Assembly (NCBI GenBank): GCA_934424575.1
Contig: CAKRXU010000034.1
Location: 1-30,019 of the forward strand
Source of the DNA: an uncultured Blautia sp.
GTDB lineage: Bacteria; Bacillota; Clostridia; Lachnospirales; Lachnospiraceae
Length of the DNA: 30,019 nucleotides
Reading direction: 5' to 3'
Under the pieces are notes generated by a model, which had not been told where the DNA came from, made no database searches, and saw nothing but the letters and a program-made list of their open reading frames with translations. Positions within the stretch are counted from its first letter, which is position 1. The number at the start of each line of letters is the position of its first letter. Of the stretch, positions 14,515 through 24,200 are shown piece by piece. A program made the position numbers and the translations under genes.

Positions 14515-14667
14515 TTATCTTGTGCGTCGATTGCTTTTTGCCTCTCTTAAGACCTCCTGAAGTACATCCAGAATATCGGTCAGCTCTCTGTCATAGATTG
14601 CTCCCTCTGCGTCTGTGACGTCCAGACAGGGTTCGAATTTCTTCAGTTCCTCTTCATAATCGATCAT
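14515..14667 (-). CDS. Small acidic protein of 50 residues
   Basis: A complete 51-codon frame from ATG 14667 to TAA 14515 encodes a 50-residue protein starting MIDYEEELKKF and ending REAKSNRRTR, with the motif LTDILDVLQEVL in between. An AAGGAGAA site lies 8 bases before the ATG, inside the end of folC's downstream gap. It sits between folC (13 bases) and the zinc-ribbon/TPR gene (39 bases) on the same strand, so it is likely co-transcribed. It is acidic at the N-terminus and basic at the end and probably helical. No function is known to me. Confidence 0.65.
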   Translation of the reverse strand: MIDYEEELKKFEPCLDVTDAEGAIYDRELTDILDVLQEVLREAKSNRRTR

Positions 14668-14679
14668 AATATTTTCTCC

Positions 14680-15981
14680 TTATTTTCCGATTCCCTTAAG
14701 GATGGCGGTCTTGATCTCGCCCACCAGATACAGGGAACCTACACAGAACAACAGTCCATCTTCGCCTTTGACCGCGAGTGCCTTCTTAAATGCCTCTTCT
14801 GCATCATCACAGACCTCAGCAGAAGGGCAGCCATTCTCACGAAAGATCTCTGCCAGATGTTCTGCCGGTACTTTACGGTAGCCTCCCACCTGGGTAACTA
14901 CCACATGTTTAAACTGAATCTTGTCCAGGATCGTACGGATCATATCTGTATAATCTTTGTCATCTACCGCAGAAAACAGCAGAGTCAGCGGATATTCTTT
15001 CTGGAAATGTGCCGCTGTCTCCACGAACTTGGCAACTCCATCCTCGTTATGAGCACCATCCACGATCACTCCCGGTAATACAGTTTCCATTCTTCCCTGC
15101 CAGCGTGTTTCAAGAAGTCCTTTCTTTACGGCATCTATAGATACCGGAATGACATCCTTCAGCACTTCGATCGTCTTGAGGGCAAGAGAACTGTTCATTA
15201 CCTGATATACTGCAATGAACGGAATGGAAAATACTGTGTTACCATAATACCCATTCTTAAATGAAAAATCAATGCCAGAGCGTGTATTTCGGATAATTTC
15301 TGTATCATCTCTTGTAACTTCGTAGTATGGACTGTTAAGTTCCTCTGCCTTCGCCCGGATCACGCCTGCCGCCTTCGGATCATTTCCATCGTAGATCACC
15401 GGTACACCAGGAACAATGATCCCTGCTTTTTCCCCTGCGATAGCCTCAATCGTATTTCCCAGATACTGCATATGGTCAAAACTGATCGATGTGATCACAC
15501 AGGCAACCGGATTCTCGACAGCCGTCGTTGCGTCCAGTCTTCCGCCAAGTCCTGTCTCAAGTACTACATAGTCGACACCGGCATCCGCAAAGATCACCAT
15601 TCCCATCAGAAACAGGAATTCGAAATATGTTGGATGATAATTTCCTTCTTCTACCAGTTCATCTGCCAGCGCTTTGACTTTGCAGAATGCATTCAGAAAT
15701 GTCTCATCATCAATATTTTTCTCATTGATCTGAAAACGCTCATTGATCACAACCAGATGTGGAGAAGTAAACAATCCACAGGAATATCCCGCCTCTCTCA
15801 GAATAGAAGTCAGGAATGCACAGGTGCTTCCCTTGCCGTTTGTACCTGCCACATGGATCACGCGGAATCTATCCTGCGGGTCACCAAGACGTTTCAGGCA
15901 TTCCTTCGTATGCTCCATCTTGTTCTTGGTCGTAAATTTCGGGGTTTCTTCAATATAAGCAACTGCCTCTTCGTAATTCAT
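14680..15981 (-). CDS. folC: Bifunctional folylpolyglutamate synthase / dihydrofolate synthase
   Basis: A 433-residue Mur-ligase family enzyme. The ATP-binding loop is HVAGTNGKGST (about 43-53), followed by GLFTSPHLVVINERFQIN and ETGLGGRLDATTAV, with SFDHMQYLGNTIEAIAGEKAGII and VIVDGAHNEDG later. These match FolC, which adds L-glutamate to dihydropteroate and to reduced folates in the cytoplasm. I chose the ATG at 15981 (MNYEEAV), the usual FolC start. A GTG at 15996 would add MVNFF and lies one base after the possible mini-ORF. A promoter lies at 16059-16086 and the 50-residue gene follows. Confidence 0.95.
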   Translation of the reverse strand: MNYEEAVAYIEETPKFTTKNKMEHTKECLKRLGDPQDRFRVIHVAGTNGKGSTCAFLTSILREAGYSCGLFTSPHLVVINERFQINEKNIDDETFLNAFCKVKALADELVEEGNYHPTYFEFLFLMGMVIFADAGVDYVVLETGLGGRLDATTAVENPVACVITSISFDHMQYLGNTIEAIAGEKAGIIVPGVPVIYDGNDPKAAGVIRAKAEELNSPYYEVTRDDTEIIRNTRSGIDFSFKNGYYGNTVFSIPFIAVYQVMNSSLALKTIEVLKDVIPVSIDAVKKGLLETRWQGRMETVLPGVIVDGAHNEDGVAKFVETAAHFQKEYPLTLLFSAVDDKDYTDMIRTILDKIQFKHVVVTQVGGYRKVPAEHLAEIFRENGCPSAEVCDDAEEAFKKALAVKGEDGLLFCVGSLYLVGEIKTAILKGIGK

Positions 15982-15997
15982 AAAAAAATTCACCACT

Positions 15998-16033
15998 TTA
16001 TCCTATAATGTATTCGCAGCAGCAAGGAGCCAT
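15998..16033 (-). CDS. Possible Cys-triplet leader mini-ORF ahead of folC
   Basis: Eleven codons from ATG 16033 to TAA 15998 read MAPCCCEYIIG. They lie in the leader between the folC promoter and folC. The RNA forms a 7-base hairpin AAGGAGC/GCTCCTT (16036-16042 with 16024-16030) with the ATG in its loop, so the ribosome site and start would be folded away. The spacing from AAGGAG to ATG is only 3 bases, which argues against strong translation. Cys-rich leader peptides act as attenuators in some other bacteria; whether this frame is translated is unknown. Confidence 0.25.
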   Translation of the reverse strand: MAPCCCEYIIG

Positions 16034-16058
16034 ATGCTCCTTAACTACTACGATATTC

Positions 16059-16086
16059 ATTATATATGAGTGGTGAAAGATGTCCA
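16059..16086 (-). promoter_or_regulatory. Promoter of folC
   Basis: On the minus strand TGGACA (16081-16086), 16 bases, then a perfect TATAAT (16059-16064). The predicted start is near 16052, leaving a 70-base leader. It lies just after the LTA-synthase-like gene, where no terminator with a T tract is visible, so readthrough from valS remains possible. Confidence 0.7.
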
Positions 16087-16119
16087 GTACCAATCGTAAT
16101 CTTTTATTCGCCAGAATCT

Positions 16120-18135
16120 TTAATTTTCTGCCGGAAGTTTCCATTTATTCTCATTATACAACATATAAGCCGAACGATCGTAACTCTTGCTCAGAGCTTT
16201 TCTGGTAGAACTGTTGCTTCGCTGAACAACAGAAACCCGGTCAAAATCATTGATTTCTTTTCCGGAGATCATCAGAGTAGTTGGATTTACATAGACCGTA
16301 TCATACCAGTCTCCATTTAGTTTGACCTGACTGGACGGCGTGAAATTCGTTCCCTTGAGGCGATAGGTATGATCTACTGCAGATACCTCTTCCATGGAAT
16401 CCAGTGTCACATCATAAAGTCCCATGCGCATCTTGGTTCTCTGGAACGGACTTTCTCCATCGTAGGAATATTTCTTGCCATAGAGCACGTCATACTGAAG
16501 TGTTTCCAGGTCAACCTGATAGTTTCTGGTATTTCTTCTTGCCTGATGATAGCGGAAGATCGTACCTTCGTGGATACCCGCGCGGTCCATGACTTCTGCC
16601 GCCATCTGATATGCCGCAAGGTTTTCATTCTTTTTCTCCAGGCCGAAGTTATCCCACATGACATACTGTGTCTGGAACAGATATTTGTTCTTGAGATCTT
16701 CCACGGTAAGTCCCATGGTTGGAAGGTGGTCACCATACATAACAAGGATCACATCCTCCGGATAATCTGCAAGTGCATCTGTCAGTTCCTTGACAAAGTT
16801 ATCCATCTCGTGGATCTCATTACAGTAGTATTCCCACTGATTATTCTGGGCCTCTGTCTCGGCTCCGGAAACTGTGATCTCCGGATCGTCGATCAGCTGT
16901 TCTTCCGGATAGGCTCCATGTCCCTGCGTGGAAATCGTATAAATGTAATCCGATTCCTCCGTAGAATCCAGACATTTGATAATTTCATCCGTCAGAACTT
17001 CATCCTTGGTCCAGCCAAGCGGATTCTTATCCTCTTCCTCCGACATGTATTCTGCTGAAGTGAAGGTATCAAATCCAAGATTCGGGAAAATGCTCCTTCT
17101 TCCATAGAAATTCGCCTCATTGTTATGTACTGCATGAGTCGAATAACCAAGATTCTTGAGCACATACGGTGCACTTTCACAGGTAGTTTCCTTGAGGATG
17201 CTCTTGTATGGATACTCACCCGGTCCAAAGTAATGAAGGCTCATTCCTGTAATAGATTCAAATTCCGTGTTGGCAGTTCCTGCTCCTACAGACGGAACCT
17301 TGTAATAACCTGAACTGTACTCTTTCATAAGTTTACGGAAATTCGGGATCGGATCTTCTGATATGTTCAGGTACTCTACCAGTGTCGGATCAAAGAAAGA
17401 TTCAAGCTGCACAAAAATAATGTTCGGCTTGCTGTCTTCGTTTGTTGCCGGAAGATTGTCTTCTGTCTTTTCGATACGGGTAATTTCTTTGTCCGAGTAA
17501 TCACGCGGGCAGCTGATCCCCGTATCAAAGATCGTGACAGCAAGACAGTATGGATATCCATAGTCCTCATATGCAAAAGCAATATTTCCGAAATAGTTGG
17601 ACAGCACTCTCTTCTCAAGAGCAAGCTGTGTCGCTCCTGCAAAAAGAGCCACCCCAATGACAACAAGAAGAAGGTCATAACGGAACTTCACCTTACGTTT
17701 GTATTTCGGTGCTTTGATCAGAAGGATCAGAAGCAGCAGTGCAAAAAATCCCAGAAGGATCAATGCAAGCACTACGCCCCATGCCGGCAGATATTTATTC
17801 AGGACTGCCATTCCATCTGTCAGAAGATGAAGATCCGGTCCGGTAAACGGAGTAACCCTGTTGGACAGGATCACTCCATTGATAATACCAAGCAGCAGCC
17901 ACAGGATCGAGATCAGCACTCGCCAGAAACATCTCCTGCGAAAAAGATATACGATCAGTGAAGTCGTAAAGATCAGTGCTGCATTATAAGCAAAAACAAG
18001 TGGTTTCGTGGTCATATACGTCCATGCTGCCGAAAAGGAGCGGCGGCTGATCATCTCGATCAGGAAATAGCCCACCGCACTGCATAACGCATGAAGCAAC
18101 AGGGAAATCCGGTTACATACTTTATACCATTTCAT
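16120..18135 (-). CDS. LTA synthase family sulfatase-type membrane protein
   Basis: The protein has 671 residues: about five membrane segments within 1-172, a linker, then an outside alkaline-phosphatase/sulfatase-fold domain starting near 236. Active-site marks are NIIFVQLESFFDP (Glu245 metal ligand), AGTANTEFESITGM with Thr287 at the position of the nucleophile of LtaS, TQGHGAYP and VMYGDHLPTMG for metal binding. LtaS polymerises glycerol-phosphate from phosphatidylglycerol; relatives also transfer phosphoethanolamine or other groups, so the exact substrate is open. A C-terminal extension (about 590-671) with LKGTNFTPSSQVKLNGDWYD looks like an IPT/TIG-type beta domain. It follows valS by 15 bases with AAAGGAG in the gap, so it likely shares the valS transcript. 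Confidence 0.85.
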   Translation of the reverse strand: MKWYKVCNRISLLLHALCSAVGYFLIEMISRRSFSAAWTYMTTKPLVFAYNAALIFTTSLIVYLFRRRCFWRVLISILWLLLGIINGVILSNRVTPFTGPDLHLLTDGMAVLNKYLPAWGVVLALILLGFFALLLLILLIKAPKYKRKVKFRYDLLLVVIGVALFAGATQLALEKRVLSNYFGNIAFAYEDYGYPYCLAVTIFDTGISCPRDYSDKEITRIEKTEDNLPATNEDSKPNIIFVQLESFFDPTLVEYLNISEDPIPNFRKLMKEYSSGYYKVPSVGAGTANTEFESITGMSLHYFGPGEYPYKSILKETTCESAPYVLKNLGYSTHAVHNNEANFYGRRSIFPNLGFDTFTSAEYMSEEEDKNPLGWTKDEVLTDEIIKCLDSTEESDYIYTISTQGHGAYPEEQLIDDPEITVSGAETEAQNNQWEYYCNEIHEMDNFVKELTDALADYPEDVILVMYGDHLPTMGLTVEDLKNKYLFQTQYVMWDNFGLEKKNENLAAYQMAAEVMDRAGIHEGTIFRYHQARRNTRNYQVDLETLQYDVLYGKKYSYDGESPFQRTKMRMGLYDVTLDSMEEVSAVDHTYRLKGTNFTPSSQVKLNGDWYDTVYVNPTTLMISGKEINDFDRVSVVQRSNSSTRKALSKSYDRSAYMLYNENKWKLPAEN

Positions 18136-18150
18136 CCGAATGCTCCTTTA

Positions 18151-20805
18151 TTATTTTTCCATCTGTTTCAGCTGTACGATTACCTTTTCCATCATTTCTT
18201 CGTATTTCTGAAGTTTTTCTTTTTCTGCGTTTACTTTTGCTTCCGGTGCTTTGTTTACAAAGTTTGGATTGTTGAGCATGCCCTGGCATCTTGCGATCTC
18301 TTTGGTGAGACGCTCCTGCTCTTTCTTGAGGCGTTCCATCTCTTTTTCTCTGTCAACAAGGTCTTCCAGAGGCATGTATACAACTGCATCAGATACAACA
18401 ACGGATACTGCGTCCTCGCCAATGCCGTCTTTATTTTCCTGTACGTGGATCTCTTTTGCAAATGCGAGATTTACAAAGGATTTCTTGCAGGCTTCGTATC
18501 TTGCGCAGGTGTCTGCATCCTTACCTACGATGTAAAGATGTGTCTTGCGGTTCATCGGAACGTTCATTTCTGTACGTGTGTTACGGATTCCGCGGACAGC
18601 TTCTTTGAAGCTCTCTACTGCTTTTTCTGCTTCCGGGAATACCCATGCTTCCTGGAATACCGGCCAGTCAGAGATCATGATGGACTCTTCTTTCGGAAGA
18701 AGTGTACAGTAGATTTCTTCTGTGATGAACGGCATGTATGGATGAAGCAGTTTCAGTCCTTCTGTAAGAGCTGTACGCAGTGTCCAGAGTGCATCATTGG
18801 CTGCCTTCGGGTTCTCGTCTGCTTTCCAGAGACGTACCTTGGCCATCTCGATGTACCAGTCACAGAGCTCATCCCACAGGAAGTCGTAAACCTTCTGTAC
18901 GGCGATTCCGAGTTCGTATTTATCCATGTTGTCTGTTACGTCACGGATCACGGTGTTGAGTTTGGAAAGGATCCATTTGTCCTCGAAGCAGAGATCATTA
19001 AGGTCTGCCGGTTCGGTGACTGTCTTGCCTTCCAGGTTCATCATGATGAAACGTGATGCGTTCCAGATCTTGTTTGCAAAGTTACGACTGGACTCTACAC
19101 GCTCCCAGTAGAAACGCATGTCGTTTCCAGGTGCATTACCTGTGATCAGAGTCAGGCGAAGTGCATCTGCGCCGTATTTGTCGATAACTTCAAGAGGATC
19201 GATACCGTTTCCGAGGGATTTACTCATCTTGCGTCCCTGAGAGTCACGTACCAGACCGTGGATCAGTACATGATGGAACGGAACTTCTCCTGTCTGCTCC
19301 AGTGCGGAGAATACCATACGGATAACCCAGAAGAAGATGATATCGTATCCTGTTACCAGGACATCTGTCGGATAGAAGTATTCCAGTTCCGGTGTCTTGT
19401 CCGGCCATCCAAGTGTGGAGAACGGCCACAGAGCTGAGCTGAACCAGGTATCCAGAGTGTCTTCATCCTGATGGAGATGTGTGCAGCCACATTTCGGGCA
19501 TTTCTCCGGCATTTCTCTTGCAACGACTACTTCGCCGCACTCGTCACAGTAATAAGCCGGGATCCTGTGTCCCCACCAGAGCTGACGGGAAATACACCAG
19601 TCACGGATGTTCTCCAGCCAGTGCAGATATGTCTTTCCGAAGCTTGCCGGAACAAATTCCAGTTCGCCTGGTTTCAGAGCGTCCATAGCTGCTTTTGCCA
19701 TTTTGTCCATGCGGACGAACCACTGTGGTTTGATCATCGGCTCTACGGTCGTGCCGCAGCGGTCATGTGTACCAACGCTGTGGTTGTGCGGAACAACTTT
19801 GACCAGAAGTCCCTGTGCATCGAGATCTGCCACCATTGCCTTACGTGCTTCGTAACGGTCCATTCCTGCGTATTTACCGCCAAGGGAATTGATGGTAGCA
19901 TCATCGTTCAGGATGTTGATCTCTTCGAGATTGTGGCGTTTGCCTACCTCGAAGTCGTTCGGGTCGTGTGCCGGTGTGATCTTAACGCAGCCTGTTCCGA
20001 ATTCTTTGTCAACGTACTCGTCTGCGATAACCGGGATCTCACGGTCAGTGAGAGGCAGTTTCAGCATCTTGCCGATCAGATCCTTGTATCTCTCATCCTC
20101 CGGGTTTACTGCTACTGCGGTATCACCGAGAAGTGTTTCCGGACGTGTGGTTGCGATTTCTACGAATCTTCCTTCTTCACCTACGATCGGGTAGTTGATG
20201 TGCCAGAAAAATCCGTCCTGGTCCTCATGCTCAACTTCTGCATCAGAGATGGAAGTCTGGCATACCGGACACCAGTTGATGATCCTGGAACCTTTGTAAA
20301 TGTAACCTTTCTCATAGAGACGGATGAACACTTCCTGTACTGCCTTGGAGCATCCTTCGTCCATGGTGAAACGTTCTCTCTCCCAGTCAGCAGATGCACC
20401 GAGCTTCTTGAGCTGATTGATGATCTTTCCGCCATACTCTTCTTTCCATGCCCATGCATGTTTGAGGAATTCTTCACGTCCGATGTCGTGTTTGTCGATT
20501 CCCTCTTTTTTCAGCTTGTCGATGACTTTGACCTCTGTTGCGATCGCTGCATGGTCAGTTCCCGGCTGCCAGAGTGCTTCGTATCCCTGCATTCTCTTGA
20601 AACGGATCAGGATATCCTGCATGGTCTCATCGAGTGCATGTCCCATATGAAGCTGGCCGGTTACGTTCGGCGGCGGCATAACGATGGTAAATGGTTTTTT
20701 ATCTGGATTTACTTTTGCGTGGAAGTATCCGTTGTCCATCCATTTCTGATAGAGACGTTCTTCCAGCCCTTTCGGGTCATAAGTCTTTGCAAGTTCTTTG
20801 CTCAT
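18151..20805 (-). CDS. valS: Valine--tRNA ligase
   Basis: A class I aminoacyl-tRNA synthetase of 884 residues, the usual length. It carries MPPPNVTGQLHMGHALD with the HIGH-type motif HMGH (53-56), the tRNA editing domain (RFVEIATTRPETLLGDTAVAVNP), the zinc-type YYCDECGE/KCPKCGC pairs, KMSKS (about 525-529) and a C-terminal coiled-coil arm rich in Lys and Glu. It charges tRNA-Val and edits threonine. I start at ATG 20805 (MSKELAK), where AGGAGG stands 6 bases upstream; a longer frame from 20835 lies inside the leader. Control by the T-box leader fits a tRNA-Val response. Confidence 0.98.
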   Translation of the reverse strand: MSKELAKTYDPKGLEERLYQKWMDNGYFHAKVNPDKKPFTIVMPPPNVTGQLHMGHALDETMQDILIRFKRMQGYEALWQPGTDHAAIATEVKVIDKLKKEGIDKHDIGREEFLKHAWAWKEEYGGKIINQLKKLGASADWERERFTMDEGCSKAVQEVFIRLYEKGYIYKGSRIINWCPVCQTSISDAEVEHEDQDGFFWHINYPIVGEEGRFVEIATTRPETLLGDTAVAVNPEDERYKDLIGKMLKLPLTDREIPVIADEYVDKEFGTGCVKITPAHDPNDFEVGKRHNLEEINILNDDATINSLGGKYAGMDRYEARKAMVADLDAQGLLVKVVPHNHSVGTHDRCGTTVEPMIKPQWFVRMDKMAKAAMDALKPGELEFVPASFGKTYLHWLENIRDWCISRQLWWGHRIPAYYCDECGEVVVAREMPEKCPKCGCTHLHQDEDTLDTWFSSALWPFSTLGWPDKTPELEYFYPTDVLVTGYDIIFFWVIRMVFSALEQTGEVPFHHVLIHGLVRDSQGRKMSKSLGNGIDPLEVIDKYGADALRLTLITGNAPGNDMRFYWERVESSRNFANKIWNASRFIMMNLEGKTVTEPADLNDLCFEDKWILSKLNTVIRDVTDNMDKYELGIAVQKVYDFLWDELCDWYIEMAKVRLWKADENPKAANDALWTLRTALTEGLKLLHPYMPFITEEIYCTLLPKEESIMISDWPVFQEAWVFPEAEKAVESFKEAVRGIRNTRTEMNVPMNRKTHLYIVGKDADTCARYEACKKSFVNLAFAKEIHVQENKDGIGEDAVSVVVSDAVVYMPLEDLVDREKEMERLKKEQERLTKEIARCQGMLNNPNFVNKAPEAKVNAEKEKLQKYEEMMEKVIVQLKQMEK

Positions 20806-20846
20806 AATGTCCTCCTGAATTTTTGATAGGTGCATTTTGCTTATTT

Positions 20847-20882
20847 AAAAACAGCCCCTCACACAGAACCTGTGTGAAGGGC
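20847..20882 (-). terminator. T-box terminator hairpin of valS
   Basis: On the minus strand GCCCTTCACACAG (20882-20870) pairs with CTGTGTGAGGGGC (20866-20854), with one G-U pair, then TGTTTTT. The antiterminator would use the T-box bases just upstream instead. Confidence 0.92.
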
Positions 20883-20920
20883 AATTAAATCGCGGTACCA
20901 CCTTCATTGTGCAGATAGAA

Positions 20921-20940
20921 CGTTACTGTTCACAATAACG
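20921..20940. repeat. Palindrome in the T-box leader sharing the GTTACTG arm
   Basis: CGTTACTG and CAATAACG flank TTCA as a near-perfect inverted repeat (one mismatch). It shares GTTACTGTTCACA with the elements at 26130 and 29946. It lies where T-box Stem III is expected, so it may simply be that stem. Confidence 0.45.
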
Positions 20941-21158
20941 ATAAAACTACACATCTCATTCTCCCTTAACGCAGGAAACGTGAAAGCCTAATGATCCTGC
21001 CTGATGCAGTCCTTTCTCAGCTCTCCGGCTCCAAAGCTACCTTCGACAATCTCTTTCTGAGGGTTCCTTACAGCCTCCGAAAACCCCTCTCTGTCAGTGA
21101 ATATCGCCTACTCCTCTTTTTCTCTGCCTTTGCTATGAAACTCATAGTTATGAAAACT

Positions 21159-21187
21159 ACTATAATTGCATTTTTCGACCTTGTCAA
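21159..21187 (-). promoter_or_regulatory. Promoter of the valS T-box leader
   Basis: On the minus strand a perfect TTGACA (21182-21187), 17 bases, TATAGT (21159-21164). The start near 21152 gives a leader of about 345 bases to valS. Confidence 0.85.
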
Positions 21188-21251
21188 GAAGGATTGACGA
21201 AAATTCACAGATATTCTCTTCCTTTTTTGTCCTTGAATTCCAATCTTTTGG

Positions 21252-24200
21252 CTATTCGACAGATTTCAGAGATTCTACCATGTCGATCTTCTTGAGTTTC
21301 CTGTGCATAAAGATATTTACGATGATCGAGAAAATACAGGTAATCACCGCACAGTATACGAAGCTTATCGGCCGGATGTTCCTTCCGAACATAACTGCAT
21401 CAACCTCTACGGTCACGATGATATAGCGGTGCAGAAGGATTCCAAAAACAGCCCCGAAAAGGATTCCTGCTATAGTCAGGATGATATTTTCCCTCAGCAC
21501 ATACTGTGAAACTTCCCCATCAAAAAATCCCAGCACTTTGAGTGTTGCCAGCTCTCTCTGACGTTCCGTGATATTGATATTGTTCAGATTGTAAAGGACA
21601 ACAAACGCCAGCATTCCCGCCGATACGATCAGCACAATGATGACGATTCCCAGTGTACTGAGCATACGGTTTACCATATCTATGGTGCTTGCCGTATAGC
21701 TGATACTTAAAACTGCCGGTGATTCCATGATCTTCTGTCCAATCGACTCTGTCTGATCTTTGTATTCATCTCTGACAGCAAAAACAATATCTGCATAATC
21801 CGGATCTTCGCCAAAGGTTTCCTTATAAAACGTCGGTGTCATATAAACATAATGTCCGGCATAATTCTCTGTGATGACAGCGATCTTCACCTGGTATTCC
21901 CTGTCGTCTTTTTTGACGGTCAGTTCGTCTCCCACTTTGAGCCCCAGAAGATTTGCTGTTTTTTCGCTGACTGCCGCACCTGCATCTGTCAGTTCATATT
22001 CTTCCTTTGTCTTGCGGTTTCTGAGCGTTACATCCTTTTTAAAGTTGTCCAGATTTTCCGGGACATAAACATATACGCTTAAATTTGATCTGCCATTCGG
22101 TGCTGTGAGTTTGGAAAGCTGGATCTTCGTATAGTGCTCCAGTTTTTCATTCTTATCCAGTTCTTCTGTAAGTGCTGTCTTTTCCTGTTCTGTCGCATCG
22201 TCATCCGAGATGATCGTACCGTCATAATGCTGGATATTTGCGTACTGGAGATTGACGATATCTGAAACAGAATCCTGGATCCCATAACCTACCAGCATCA
22301 GTGCCATGCTTCCCGCAATGCCGAAGATCGTCATAAACAATCGTTTCTTGTAGCGGAAAAGATTTCGAAGCGATGATTTCCATGTAAAGTTCAGATGTTT
22401 CCACAAAAACGGAATGCGCTCCAGAAGGATCCTCTTGCCTTCCTTTGGTGCCGGCGGGCGCATCAGGGATGCCGGGGTCTCTGCCAGTGCCTGCCGGCAG
22501 GAAAGGATCGTTGCTCCTACGGTACATACAAGTGCCGCAACAGAAGCAGTCAGCGCATATTTCCACTCATAATGGATCTGCAGGCTGTTGGAAACATTGT
22601 GGTACATCATCCCATATGCCTTGATGATTATATATGGAAGAATTTTTTCACCGATGAGGATTCCTGTCACGCTTCCTCCTGCTGTTGCAAGAAATGCATA
22701 ACTTAAATACTTGGAAGCAATATCGAGTTTCTTATAGCCAAGCGCCTTCATCGTTCCGATCTGTGTTCGCTGTTCTTCGACCATTCGTGTCATGGTCGTA
22801 AGGCTGATGAGTGCTGCAACCAGGAAAAAGATCACCGGGAATACCTGACCGATATTTTTGATACGGTCTGCATTGTCTCCGTAATCAGAATATTCCGGAA
22901 GACCGTTACGGTCTGTGATGATCCATTCCGGTTCTTTGAGATCGTTCAGCTCTTCTTTCGCATCACTGATCTTCTGCTCACCATCGCGGATCTCATCTTC
23001 CGCTTCCTTCTTACCATCTTCGTATTCTTTCTTTCCGTCCTTTAATTCTTTCTCGGCATCGGCAAGTTTCTGTTCTGAATCTTTAAGTTTCTGTTCATTT
23101 TCAGTGATTTCTTTCTCGCCGTCTGCAAGCTTCTTCTCATTGGCCGCGATCTCTGCTTCTCCGGAAGAAAGTTTCGCTTCATTAGCTTCGATCTCTGCCT
23201 GTCCACTCTGCAATTTCTCGCGGTTTGCATCGATCTCTGCCTGTCCACTCTGAAGCTGTGCGAGACTTGCATCGAGTTTCTCCTTACTCTCTGTTAAAGT
23301 CTGCTCATTAGCTGCAAGTTCTTTTTCCCCGGAAGAAAGTTTTGCCTCCTGGCTGTCAAGCTGTTCCCGGTTCTGATTGATCGTCTTCTGGCCGGCATTC
23401 AGATTTTGCAGAGTCGCTGCCAGCTCTGTTTTCTTTGCCAGAGCCTGACTGAGTCCTCCCTGGGCTGCGCTTAAGTTATTCTGAAGTTCTGCTTTCTGAT
23501 TTACAGCCTGCTGACAGGCATCCAATGCCGACTGAGCCTGACTGAGAGCTCCATTCGCCGTTTCCAGCTGCCCCTGGACTTCTCCAAGTGCCTGCTCATA
23601 TCCTGCCAGTTCCTCCTCGGCAAGCTCACCTGCCTCAACCTGCTGCCTTGCCGCATCATAAGCTGCCTGTGCACTATTTACAGCTTCCTGTGCTGCCTGC
23701 ACTGCACCACTTGCCTGATCGTGTGCCTGCTGTGCCGCTGATAGCTGTTCTTCCACACCGGAAAACTGTTCCAGTCCCGCCTGAATCTGCGCAATCTGAC
23801 TTTCCAGTTGTGTGATCTGCGCATCCACTGCTGTCTGCCCTTCTTTGACCTGGGCGATCCCTGCGGTCAGTTCCTTCTGCTTCTGTTCAAGCTGCGCCCG
23901 TCCGTCGGCGAGCTGTTGTTTACCGGATTCTATCTGCTGTTTTGCTTTATCAAATTCGGCTTTGCCTTCATCATATTGCTGCTTTCCTGCATTGTACTGT
24001 GCCCAGCCGTCATCCAGCTTTGCCTGTGCCGCCGATAGCTGGGACTGACCATCAGAGAGCTGTGCTTTCGCCGAAGCAAGCTGTTCCCGTCCGTCGGCGA
24101 GCTGCGCTTTGGCATCTGCGATCTGTTTTTTGCCGTCTGTAATCTCTTTCTTTGCATCTTCGATCTGTTTCTTGCCATCCTCGTACTGCTTTTTGCCATC

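Larger units (their letters stand above)
20806..21152 (-). promoter_or_regulatory. T-box leader of valS (and probably the LTA-synthase-like gene)
   Basis: The leader carries the T-box core GGTGGTACCGCG (20891-20902), whose TGGT can pair with the acceptor end of a tRNA with A73. A Stem I region upstream contains GAAGGTAGC, in which GTA (21038-21040) is a candidate valine specifier codon. A strong hairpin with T run lies at 20847-20882 as the terminator, and the AGGAGG site of valS follows. A T-box senses uncharged tRNA and reads through when it binds. The whole 20806-21251 gap is explained by this leader and its promoter. The specifier assignment is by eye. Confidence 0.9.

Noticed and set aside
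16024..16042. Terminator after the LTA-synthase-like gene
   Set aside because: The AAGGAGC/GCTCCTT hairpin has no T tract and lies downstream of the folC promoter, so it belongs to the folC leader.
18091..19056. 321-residue open frame on the plus strand
   Set aside because: Antisense to the 3' half of valS, with a Cys/Phe-rich composition typical of shadow frames.
19471..20826. 451-residue open frame on the plus strand
   Set aside because: It is antisense to valS, has no ribosome binding site and no recognisable domain; it is a shadow of valS codon usage.
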